DNA from: Saccoglossus kowalevskii
Lineage: Eukaryota > Hemichordata > Enteropneusta > Harrimaniidae
DNA: 28,175 nt
Direction: 5' to 3'
NCBI RefSeq assembly: GCF_000003605.2
Contig: NW_003122433.1
Span: forward strand, 58,467-86,641
The position numbers were made by a program, and so were the translations under genes. The notes under the pieces were generated by a model that saw only the letters and a program-made list of their open reading frames with translations, ran no database searches and was not told where the DNA came from. Shown here in pieces: positions 12,154 through 21,985 of the stretch. Within the stretch, counting starts at the first letter, position 1, and the number at the start of each line of letters is the position of its first letter.

Positions 12154-12488
12154 CAACATTTTACGGTTTGTTCTTTCCGGGTTACATCAGGATCTGCAAG
12201 GTATCGAGTACGAACGTGGGTTTACGGCTTGTTCGAGCGCCGCACCGACTGCTGTACATAGACAACCAGAATGATCATTCCAATGTCGGGTTACTTTGAA
12301 AGACGGAAGTACTGCTTACTGACCACATAAGTGAAAACACGGTATGATAAATAAACCAAACTGGGGTCGGCGACCGGCGACATAATGCATAGTACCAGGG
12401 CTACACATCGCCGGGTCAACTGCGGCGTAGACTATCGCACATCATTTGAAAGCACGTTTTAAATCAAACGATAAATGAACAGACTCAC

Positions 12489-12612
12489 CTGGCCGTGCGT
12501 TCAACAGAATCAACGTAAACGTTACGAAAACCAGGAAAGACAGCAACACTATTCCATTTCTTCGTAAGGCCATTGAGATAAATGCATTGCGCAGGCGTGA
12601 GATCGACCTCAT
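12489..12612 (-). CDS. first coding exon with signal peptide or type II membrane anchor (partial gene)
   Basis: Forty-one codons plus one base run from an ATG at 12612 to a consensus donor (CCAG, then gtgagtc) at 12488. An in-frame TAA lies 5' of this ATG, and G at -3 supports it; a second in-frame ATG lies 13 codons downstream at 12573. The peptide starts with a basic segment (MRSISRLRNAFIS, then MALRRN) followed by a hydrophobic stretch of about 19 residues at positions 20-38 and then NARP. This is the layout of a signal peptide or of the short cytoplasmic tail and anchor of a Golgi type II enzyme. The exon ends in phase 1, so the rest of the gene must lie to the left. I found no convincing next exon within 1-12480, so the product is unknown and the gene may continue outside the window. 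Confidence 0.5.
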
Positions 12613-12653
12613 ACCCTTTAGGAGGTGTAACCTTCTTAAGATGGCGTGTTTAT

Positions 12654-15599
12654 ATTATGATTACGTTGTCGACCAAATTGGACACACGCACAGGAAGGTC
12701 GATTGCAGATTTGATGTCTTACTATGAATGATGAATGGGCGTATTACTAAATACACGTGAATAAATATAATGAATGTGTCATGTTCTACAATGGAACTAC
12801 ACCATGGTTCTACAGTGGTCGATTAATATTCGAACACTTGGGGGCGCTATTTGTAGAGTTTTGATGCTCACCACAGATAACGCTTGTTTATAATATCTCC
12901 GACAACTTTGGGTTGGTTGTCTGAGTTTATAGGGGATGTAACTGTACCTGTACATGAATGAAATCAAGTTTTCTCTTTTATTTAGCTTCACAATTGACAG
13001 TAGCTAATGCTCAGTATTAGTCATCCAATAAAACCGTTTTCGATTTTTCCATTCACTAAATACTTGGTTTTTTTTTCTTCTCGTATGACACTAGAAATAT
13101 ACCGGGAAACGGAGATGGTAACGTCACATTGCACCGCGTCCACTCTTTCTTACATTACGAAATTCAAAAATCAATTATCCGCAAATATCTTTATTGATTT
13201 GCTCATTTTTTTAATTTAAAACGTACTTTACTAAAATGTAAAACACGGTTCATTATTCGGAAAACGTGCGTAATGGACACCACTTACGCCGACAACGCAC
13301 AGTCCGACAAACAAATATGAGCAGCATTTCCAATTTTTACCCATTGTAATCCATTCATACACAGCTTGAAAAAGTAATAATCCCAATCTATATAATTAGG
13401 CCCTCCGCATGATCCCTAAAGGTCACACATCTTGGCATGTTATGGGGGTGCTGCTTTTCTATGGGAAAGAAATGTGTTAACCCCATATTGAATTATGCAA
13501 AGAATTGTGGGATAGAAAATTGAACTATAGAGGGCGTTGGAAGGGAATCATATCTTTTCCATACAACCCTGTGCTCAGCCTGAGGCTAACATCCATAAAC
13601 TGTAAACGACTCCTGTTTCCAAGTAACGCATTATTTTCGCCAGACAGATACGTTACAAATCTGTGGCATATGGTGGCCATTCGTACTCACGTAAGTAGCG
13701 CATGTTCATTTCAGAAAAGTATAGAAATGTGAAAGCATGTTAACGAAGTGCTCGCGCGTAGACTGGTAGTCTTTTGTTTGTTTATCGGTGTTTTGACAAA
13801 AATATGATTACCGCGGAACGTAACATAATAATTCATAATATTTTATATTATTAAAAAACAAACAAGAAACTGTATGCAAGTCTACCGTGGCTCTTGTACG
13901 TCTTAGACTGTTGTCTATGAGATTAAACTGTTCCAACTTTTGTTCTTCTGACAATGGCTGTATTTCTCATTTGACGGTGATAATATAGATCGTGCTATTC
14001 GATCACACATGATGACAGTAGCCCAGTAGGCACTGAGCGCCTATTAGTTATAATACACGCTCTGATCGTATCAATACGCTGCAACTCAAGTTAACAGCTG
14101 ACCCACAATGGTGGTATTACAATCGTGACAGTTGTTGGTTTAATGTCAGAAGATCAACCTACTTGTTTATAGCACGAGTTCATACAGGCTGCTATTTTTT
14201 CCATTGAAGTGTATGTTACAAAGAAAGGATTAATCCGATATTTCCACAGAAGATGACTGCCTAACAATCATACATGTACACTTGCCATATTTGAATAAAT
14301 TCGTGTAACCCCGTCAAAAATCATCTGAATTCAGAAACATTGAAATAACACATTATCTTGGGTCATATGTTGTGATTAATAATGGTTCCAGAAAAGGTTC
14401 TTGAGGTATGTACTATTTCTCTAGTTGATTACTTGACGCATGGAGCAGGGAACAACCACTGGTGGCGCTGTATACACTCAAAATATGTTTATGCTTGCCA
14501 ACGCCCACGCCGGCGAACAGTGTAAAAAGCACTTGACACTTGATGAATTTGGTGACCAGTTTACGGTTTAAGTTTATTGCGATAGAAAGCGTGGACCGTC
14601 TTAAAAAAAACACAATAGTCAAAGTAGGGTCAAGATCAAGTATTCTAGTACGTGATTCCGGCGTTTCATATTAAATATTTTCTATTAATAATTGCATTTT
14701 AAAATAATATTCATGAGATATGCCTACGTCAGTGCGCATGCCTCGGGCCATTTTTTCCGTATTCCACAAGGTAACTTTCAGAAGAGATGCTGAATTGTTC
14801 GAGTTACGGCCATCGAGTTACAAAAACATCATCGAGTTACAAAAAATGACCCATATTTCACAAACTACGCCCACCTTTGCAAAACCACTCCCAAATTGTA
14901 ACTCGATGTTAACAGGATTTCGAGTTACGGGCAACATAAATTGTTGGTTTTGTTGAACGTCCAAATTTAGTAACTTGATTTGTTATTATCAGTTAACCAA
15001 CTGGAAATATACAACGTCAAACGAAATGAATGTACACACTAGTAAATATGTATATGACTGATTATTCGCGATATCCAAATGCTGCTAATAGCCTCTGTTT
15101 CTGTGCGTGAGTGCTCGCGTGTCTTTATCCGTGTTTTTCTGAAGGTAGACAGTTTCTCAAGGAAGGCAATGTGAATGTCGAAACCATGAGTGCAGCTAGG
15201 TGAAAGATTAAATTACATGTACAACGAAAATAAATATATAAAACGCGTAAACAACATGTAACAAATACTACCAGTGTCACCCAAGTATTGATTTTCAAAC
15301 GTCTTGCTAATCATGATTCGTCGTTTGTTGCTGACTAGAAATGGCGGCGTTCTTGAGACGTGAATGGACCCGGGGAATAGAATCAAAGATCAGCCAATAT
15401 ACCCACTTTTATTTATAGTAGCGGATAAATGCATTTTAAATGAAAAAACGCTCGTCAGTAAATCGAACGTGAAGGGCAAGTCCGTATGTAAAAAAATGCC
15501 TTAATAAAAACAATAAAAATATATGAATAATAATAAGAAAGAAACATGTTCTGACCAGTTTCCACGAATGAAACTCATTTTATCTGTACACTCATTCCA
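12654..15599. other. intergenic, no gene seen
   Basis: AT-rich with short unsupported frames on both strands. The only structured part is the TCGAGTTAC cluster at 14799-14928, listed separately. Confidence 0.5.
14799..14928. repeat. cluster of five TCGAGTTAC motifs
   Basis: The 9-mer TCGAGTTAC occurs at 14799, 14813, 14832 and 14920 on the plus strand and inverted (GTAACTCGA) at 14898. The copy at 14832 and the inverted one form 13-base arms (catcgagttacaa / ttgtaactcgatg). It could be a degenerate inverted-repeat element or clustered protein-binding sites; the sequence does not decide. Confidence 0.6.
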
Positions 15600-15605
15600 T
15601 TTATT
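15600..15605 (-). promoter_or_regulatory. poly(A) signal AATAAA
   Basis: AATAAA on the minus strand about 40 bases beyond the stop codon at 15645, a natural 3' end for the secreted-protein gene. Confidence 0.6.
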
Positions 15606-15644
15606 TGCAAAACATTCGATAAATACTAACGATAGTAAGTGACG

Positions 15645-18447
15645 CTATTGAATGTACACTTTGCGTGCTGGACATGTGCCTGTCGTATCGCCGCTCAGGT
15701 CAATATAAAACGCCTCGGTGTCGATCTCACCGGTCCGCAGAGCTTCTTTCATAGCGATGTAGTTAAAACACAATGGTATCGGATGTGGTATTTTTAGTAT
15801 TACCCTCAGCATTCCGCCTGTTTTTATTCCCCGTATACAATATGACATTTTACTGACTAGATATGCTTTCATCCTGGTGAGCTCTTCTGGGTACATCGCC
15901 AACTCGTCTCGTTGTCTCATCTGAAAGAGGAACATAAGTTTGTTTTCACTGAGTACATGAAAATATGTTATCACACAGTATTATCAAAGATAGAATATCA
16001 GAATTTAAATCTCAGTCAATATAACCGAGTGTCAAAATAGTGAAATTAATCCTTTTACATTTGGATTATGAATAGTGTTCTTCCCACAATGCTGCTAATG
16101 TTGGCTCCGGATTCGGATTTAAATTTATTATGGGGTCGGGCTCGAGTCATTGAAAATATTTACCTCAATTTCGGATTTCATAAACAATAAAAATCACGCC
16201 TTTGTAGTGTTAACCGTATTGATGCTAAATATCGAGCATGATTTATTGTTTTAGAAACATTATGTTTGTCTCGAAGAAAATTTGCCACAACATTTTATTG
16301 ATTGTCATTTTTTTTTTACTATTTGACTTACACGTGTCAAATTTCGTTCAGGATAAGTTTAAAAGATCACAAAAATAAAAAAAAAAGCAAAAACATCATA
16401 TCTGGTAATGTAGTTCCACTGTCATTTACTCGAACCCGAACCTGAAAATTAACCCAAATCTGATTTCGAATCCGACGCCAAATTCAGCATCCGTGATCAT
16501 CAAGTTTATTTTTACACCGAACAAAACCGCCTTCGTTTGACGAAATAATTAACCACAGAAATACACATGCGCATTGAAATAATAACGCGTACATCTGGTA
16601 ACGAGTTAATATGAATCCAGTTCAATACTGTGATAACTGACAGAACCGCAACAAATGGATGATTGATACGGGAATATATGATGCGGGCCTTTGCGTGGTG
16701 ACAATAAATAATATATAATTAGAGGCACTTCTGATTTAATAAACAATATGCTCAAGTGAGGTCAGAGTTCTCGTGATGACAATGATTAGGTAATTCTTGA
16801 AAAATGTGTACATAAAATCAGACTTTCCGTATTTTGTATTCACTCTTCGGGTCATCGTGGGCATGCACTTACATTTTTTTGTGCAAAATTCAAAAAAAAA
16901 AATCGATTTCAAAAATAAAAAAAATGACCAGAAACCATTTCCGTTGGTCTTGGCCTTACATATAAACACGGATATTCACATTAATATGACAACAAAAATG
17001 GTTACCATCATATGGACCGGATAGTGCGTGTCGATGTCACCGGGGATCGGAGGGCACACATGACGCCATTTCATCTCAGGACTGTCGTTTACAGAACATT
17101 CCGTGATGACTGTCTGATTTGGGTTATGCGCCCTCATATCTACAAGAACAGGAAGTCACGTATCAAGGTGTATCTTACCAAACGGGGAAGAGGGTGAGGA
17201 AAGGAATAGCAAACACACGATGCTGAAGCTGGCCCTGGATTCGGGTTCATAATCTAATTAATTTTTGGTTTGGGTTCGAGTCAGTCTGATTTGACTTATT
17301 AGTTCAATGTTTTTTTTCACAAACCTTTCTAAGACAACACAATTCACGCTAATGTAGTACCATCTTTAATTTATTGACTACTAAATACTGCATATTTGCC
17401 ATTTCAAAGGATACAAAACATATTTGTGTTTCCTAAAACAGTGGCGGCGGCACGGAGGGGGGAGGCGGTCGCCCCCTCAAAATATTTTGGGGGGCGTCGC
17501 CCCTCCAAATACAAGCTGAAACCCTTTATGTCAACAAATTTTCCTCTCAAAATGCAGCAAATAGCGTTTCAGAAGGTCTAAATTTGAATTTGTTTAAGGG
17601 GACATGCCCCCGGACCCCCCAGTAAGGTCGCCCATGAAAAATTTCGTGCCACCGCCTCTGTAAAACCGATGAATACAGACAGCATAAGCATATAAATATT
17701 CAAAATCCCAGAACCCCAAAAGGAACACGAATCTGAATCCGCGACCAACTGTACCAGTAGTCTGCCCTGCACATATACACCAGAATAATAATATCCACAG
17801 AATTTTGAGAAATATTACAATGGTCCAGATTGACAACTATCTTTCTCAATACTACATTAGCGACGTTTTGACAGCCATACAAGTTTAAGATCAAATTCAC
17901 CCTAAATAGTACTCTGGTGTCACAAACCTCAAACAACTAATACATGTATTATAGGTGTCTGAGCACAAACGTGTGAATCATAGCGAATTAGCCGTTCCAG
18001 TACTACCCGACAGTACTCTTAGAACTTGTATTATTCATACACAGCAATGCGAGGAATCAACTTTTGGTAAAAATCGCGGTCTAGGAAAACTTCTTCAAAC
18101 CATTTCAAACAATTATTCAACTTGAAAAAAGCACCCCTTGAAAGAACAAATCCACGAAAAAGGTCGGCCCCTTATTACATACACTGGTTCGAAATATGGT
18201 CCTATCAGTGTCATATGTCACATATTATATCAATACAGCAAAAATAAAACCGTTTGATTCCTTAAAATGGGACCCCTTGCCCCGTTGAAATACCCGTTTA
18301 GATATTATATCTGTACTTACCGCCCGGGTCTCCCATGATGTAGCCATCAACTGCCGCACCAATCACCAACAGCGTCACCAGTGTTGAAAACAAATTTCCA
18401 ACAACACACAGACATGTATTCGACATGAATGACGTCATATTCACCAT
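15645..18447 (-). CDS. three-exon gene for a small secreted cysteine-containing protein, family not recognised
   Basis: Coding exons are 18447-18321, 17139-17006 and 15920-15645. Junctions are GGGCG/gtaagt, ttcttgtag/ATATG, GATG/gtaacc and ctctttcag/ATG. Phases match (1 then 0), giving one 178-residue frame; each exon is open only in this frame over its length. The start AAAATGG fits Kozak well, and a pyrimidine-rich tttag just 5' suggests an additional non-coding first exon. Residues 12-35 form a hydrophobic signal peptide with likely cleavage near AAVDG. The mature part, about 140 residues, has cysteines at 57, 71, 115, 138 and 170, a central CPPIPGD segment, and an N-glycosylation site at N50 (NQT). 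No membrane segment follows. The middle exon's donor (gtaacc) is weaker than consensus. The size and odd cysteine count suggest a secreted ligand, possibly a disulfide-linked dimer, but I match it to no known cytokine or growth factor. Confidence 0.6.
16094..16488. mobile_element. inverted-repeat element inside the second intron
   Basis: The left end (gttggctccggattcggatt ... gggtcgggctcgagtca) and the right end (inverse gctgaatttggcgtcggatt ... ggttcgggttcgagtaa) pair as imperfect inverted repeats of about 65 bp around a 395-bp non-coding element. A partial relative starts at 17221. Confidence 0.7.
17221..17400. mobile_element. partial second copy of the 16094-16488 element family
   Basis: gatgctgaagctggccctgg, then attcgggttc ... 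ggtttgggttcgagtcag, matches the inverted right end of the 16094-16488 element (gatgctgaatttggcgtcgg, attcg ... gttcgggttcgagt). The inner part shares 'cacg...tgtagt' blocks. No matching opposite end was found, so it looks truncated. Confidence 0.55.
17439..17660. mobile_element. CAGTGGCGG-ended MITE (hAT-like ends), copy 1
   Basis: The ends are CAGTGGCGGCGGCACG and its inverse CGTGCCACCGCCTCTG. The 222-bp element is flanked on both sides by taaaa. CAGTGGCG-type termini are common among hAT elements, although those usually duplicate 8 bp, so the superfamily is tentative. It lies in the first intron of the secreted-protein gene. The interior is GC-rich (ggggggcgtcgcccctcc) and shares 'ccctcaaaatgcagcaaata' with the copy at 23866. 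Confidence 0.8.
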
Positions 18448-19753
18448 TTTGAACTAAATACACAAACACGAGTCAAAAGCACAATGGTAATTTTTATTTG
18501 TTGAGTAAATTTGTTGCGATATCACTGAAGCCCGTGTGAAATGCAAATTAATATACGTACAAAAACTCATCACGTGTAGTACATTATTTTAACTAATTAT
18601 ATCAAATATGATAAATTGTCTTTAAATGAAAAAACTATATACTACGTGCTGGTGTATTTAATACTGGCGACACCTCACCGCCGAATTGGGGAGGAAGAGG
18701 GGTGTCACCCATATGTTTAAAAAAGTTCTTTGTTATAAAAATAATCTCACATCAAATTCATGATTTTATATTGCAATGAGAACCAAAAAACTTACTAATA
18801 ATGTAAATAGCAAAAATGGCGTATTGCAGGATTGTATGATGATGCAATGCCGGGATTAACAGTTTGTCTTTGAATATTTTATAACATATGTTAATATCAC
18901 ACACAATTCTTAATTATGAATGTTGCCGGGGTTAGATTCCATGGAAATTCATTTTAAATAATGTGTACATTAACACAGATTTCTCGATAATTTACGATAA
19001 GAACCTGCAATGAATACACATCGTGACGTCACAGACAATCGTGTTTCGAAAAGAGAAGTCATTTTTGTAATATCTAAATATAAAAGCGCCACAGTCGCAA
19101 CACCGCGTATTGTTCATGGGTCCCATGCGACCTATGCAACGCGTAGAAAATACACAATTGTTTGTTTAGAAGAAATCCGAATAAACGCTGTATGACGAGT
19201 GTAGGTATACGTATCGATGATAGAGGTAAAATGACCTCCATGCATTGAACACGCGTTTCCGTGGAAAAAAAAACATATATAGATAGAAATGATTGTTTGT
19301 ATAAATACAAGCAAAAAAAGATTGTAATACGAACGGATTAAATAAGGTATTGGAGTCACATTACCTTGATACACCCAAGCATGCACGTTAACTCTTGAAA
19401 TTGACAACGCCACATTTTATTCCATTTTATACCAGTACAAAATACACTACGTATGCATTGCCTATTGGCTATTCGATTTTCATTTAATCTACAACACGAA
19501 GCTTGCGAAAACGCATTTGTAACCAGCTTTGCGTGACTTGGTGTTCTTTTATGGCCAATCAATTTACGGTAAAATTGTCATGGGGTGCGCGTGAAAACAA
19601 GTGTGTATGTTTGATTAATGCAGCGTAAAGAACATATGCACGCGACTAAGCTGTAGCGAGGTTTAATAGAAATTTCCCACTCATTTAATCACTGCTTTAC
19701 ACTTGATCATGTCTGCAAACATGGTTTTTGTAAAATTAGTTTTAGTATTTGTC
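18448..19753. other. upstream region of the secreted-protein gene; no further gene seen
   Basis: It should hold the promoter and any non-coding first exon of the gene starting at 18447. No TATA-type element could be placed with confidence, and no other coding segment was recognised. Confidence 0.45.
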
Positions 19754-19919
19754 TTTAAACCGGAGGAGTCGCTGCCTGCGCACGCGCAGAAATTCAGTCC
19801 CAAGCGACGATAACAACGCACGCTAAAAACGCAAAGGCTCATGGGTAGACGATTGTTTGTAAACAACGACACGCTATGGCAGTCTACCGCATGCACAGGC
19901 GACAACTCCTCGCTTTAAA
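19754..19919. mobile_element. TTTAAA-flanked MITE, copy B
   Basis: The left end tttaaaccggaggagtcgct (then gcctgcgcacgcgc) is mirrored by the right end (inverse tttaaagcgaggagttgtcg, then cctgtgcatgcgg), giving inverted repeats of about 33 bp. The TTAA inside each flank fits a TTAA-targeting, piggyBac-type element. The core matches copy A at 3571-3710. Confidence 0.82.
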
Positions 19920-21371
19920 AAAACGGGCCTATCATTTGTGATTCGCAAGAAAGTAAACATGATAAGATTTTAACCGTTGGAAAAACAGTTTTTGCAAACT
20001 ATGAAGAATTTAGAAAAGCTGGGCCTATCACACAATAAAAACAGCGTATTGCGTGCGACAAGACATGTTTTAAAGTTTGACTGGGCTTTTCCCGCCCGGT
20101 TTCTCTAATAATTTTATTACAACTCTCGATAATGAACCATTTACTGACTGTCACATCTTACAGACATTTAACATTGCTAACAATCGATTGACAATTTTTC
20201 CATTAAGCCCACTTCACAATCATTTAGCTACAGCGGAACAGCATCTCGACTATTGACTATTGAATTTTAGTTTTAGTATTGCCATGAATGAAGAAGGTAA
20301 TCAGCAGCTGGTTGAATGCACTCACCGGTATACTTGGTACGACACTTGTTCTTAGCAAGCAATTACATATTGTCCGTGGACGAGGATGAATTTTCAAGGT
20401 GTACCAATAATTTGATTCACTTGAATCTAGGGTCCAGCCGAATAAGTGATATTAATACTGATTCCGTGGGTAAATTGGTTAAAACTTGAGAAGTTAGAGT
20501 TAAAGAAAACCCTAATACAATTACTAGTATACTGAGATCATATATTTTCAAGGGATGTCAATCTTTACTTAATCTGAATCTCAATAATCACACCACACCA
20601 CACCATCATACCAATAATGACAGTGTTTTGTTGTATTAGACAGTGGCGGCGGCACGGAGGAGGGCAGTCGAAAAATGTTGGGGGCATCATAGTGCTGTGA
20701 ATAACAATTTTATATGTGTTGTTCACATTACTCTCTATATTGATAATATAACACGTATAATAGTAGGAAACATGTTTTCAGTAATTCAAAAACAATACTG
20801 TTATTTTGCTTCTGTATTTATTCGTTTGTTGAGGATTTCATGTAATGCTCATTTAATCAATTTTATATGTTCACCCATAATGGTTTTTCTCTGTTTTCTT
20901 TTAATCGTTGAAATATATTCTCCATTATTAGGGGATATCGATGTACGGGGGTAAGATGCATCTGACCGGAAACTAATCGATAACAATACACATTAAAAGT
21001 CTTAGTACACTAAACTTTTTATTTGTTTTTATAGTGTATAATGGTATATAAGATACATTATAAATTTGTGATCAATGAGTTCAGGTTAAAGTCGATAAGC
21101 AAAAGATGAATAAACGTGTAATCGATATTATGTTGTTGTAGAATAGGGGAACATATAGGCATGCATAAATGTGTATGCTCAGTCGCTGTTTCACTTTTAG
21201 TTCAACAGACACGTGACGAAAATGGCTGCCGAGATCTCGCCGGGAGCCACGAGACTTGTTTTGTTGTTTACACAAGTCCCATGGCTCGTATAAGGTCTAA
21301 ACAATAACACACGTTTATATACTCTTCCGATATTTGACATATTCGGGATACGTATTTATTCGATACAATAA
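19920..21371. other. no gene seen; partial repeat at 20641
   Basis: A 50-bp left end of the CAGTGGCGG family (cagtggcggcggcacggagg) starts at 20641 with no matching right end, so it is a truncated copy. A short ATG frame at 21222-21293, in a CG-rich patch, encodes 23 residues and has no support as a gene. The rest is AT-rich and unrecognised. Confidence 0.5.
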
Positions 21372-21540
21372 CAATCTCCATATTTAACACAACGTGTATG
21401 GCCTAGGCTATTTTCATTTTCAGTGTATGATCAATATACGTGTCACAATCATGATAATCTCTATATTTAACACAACGTGTATGGCCTAGGCTATTTTCAT
21501 TTTCAGTGTATGATCAATATACGTGTCACAATCATGATAA
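21372..21540. repeat. 83-bp tandem duplication, two copies
   Basis: The segment beginning atatttaacacaacgtgtat is repeated with an exact 83-base offset (21381 against 21464). The two copies look identical apart from one base near the start, so the duplication is recent. Confidence 0.95.
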
Positions 21541-21985
21541 GCTAAACCACCTGCCTGTCAACAGTGTCACATACAGCGGCTAATATAACACGTTTAATTG
21601 CATTCAATATCTTTCACAATACCCAGTCTAGTGTGTATCCATCGTTATACAAAATTAAACAATTATTTTAGTTATTATAATCATAGTGTCAATAAACAAG
21701 CTGGCAATAAACGTTGTACATCTAAGTTTGCGATGTTTTCCTACCACACGTTCATAGCGAAGTCTCCCTAGCACATGTCTCTCTGGTACATGTCGTCCTA
21801 GCATACGTCTTGGACACATGTGCGATTACGCACGTCACGTGCACGTGGTAGAGCAACATACAATGTCGGTACCTTTATAATACTATATATATCCATTATA
21901 ATTACATGGGTTAGTAACATATAGTTCAGACACATTTCTATCATAAATGATTTGTATTAGTATTACTTCGTTGTATATCATCATC
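21541..21985 (-). other. probable 3' UTR region of the LRR-Ig gene
   Basis: Non-coding sequence beyond the stop codon at 21986. An ATTAAA variant poly(A) signal on the minus strand (plus-strand tttaat, 21593-21598) is the nearest candidate; no AATAAA is closer. The true transcript end is uncertain. Confidence 0.4.

Noticed and set aside
12641-12730. Plus-strand ATG frame (MACLYYDYVV...) as a divergent gene start
   Set aside because: Good Kozak context, but it ends in a stop after 29 codons without a usable donor and begins only 28 bp from the opposite-strand start.
17012-17197. Plus-strand frame MDRIVRVDV...
   Set aside because: It is the antisense shadow of the middle exon of the secreted-protein gene, which has proper splice sites and matching phases on the minus strand.
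21222-21293. Short plus-strand frame starting MAAEISPG
   Set aside because: Only 23 codons, no donor, and the CG-rich context looks like repeat-derived sequence.
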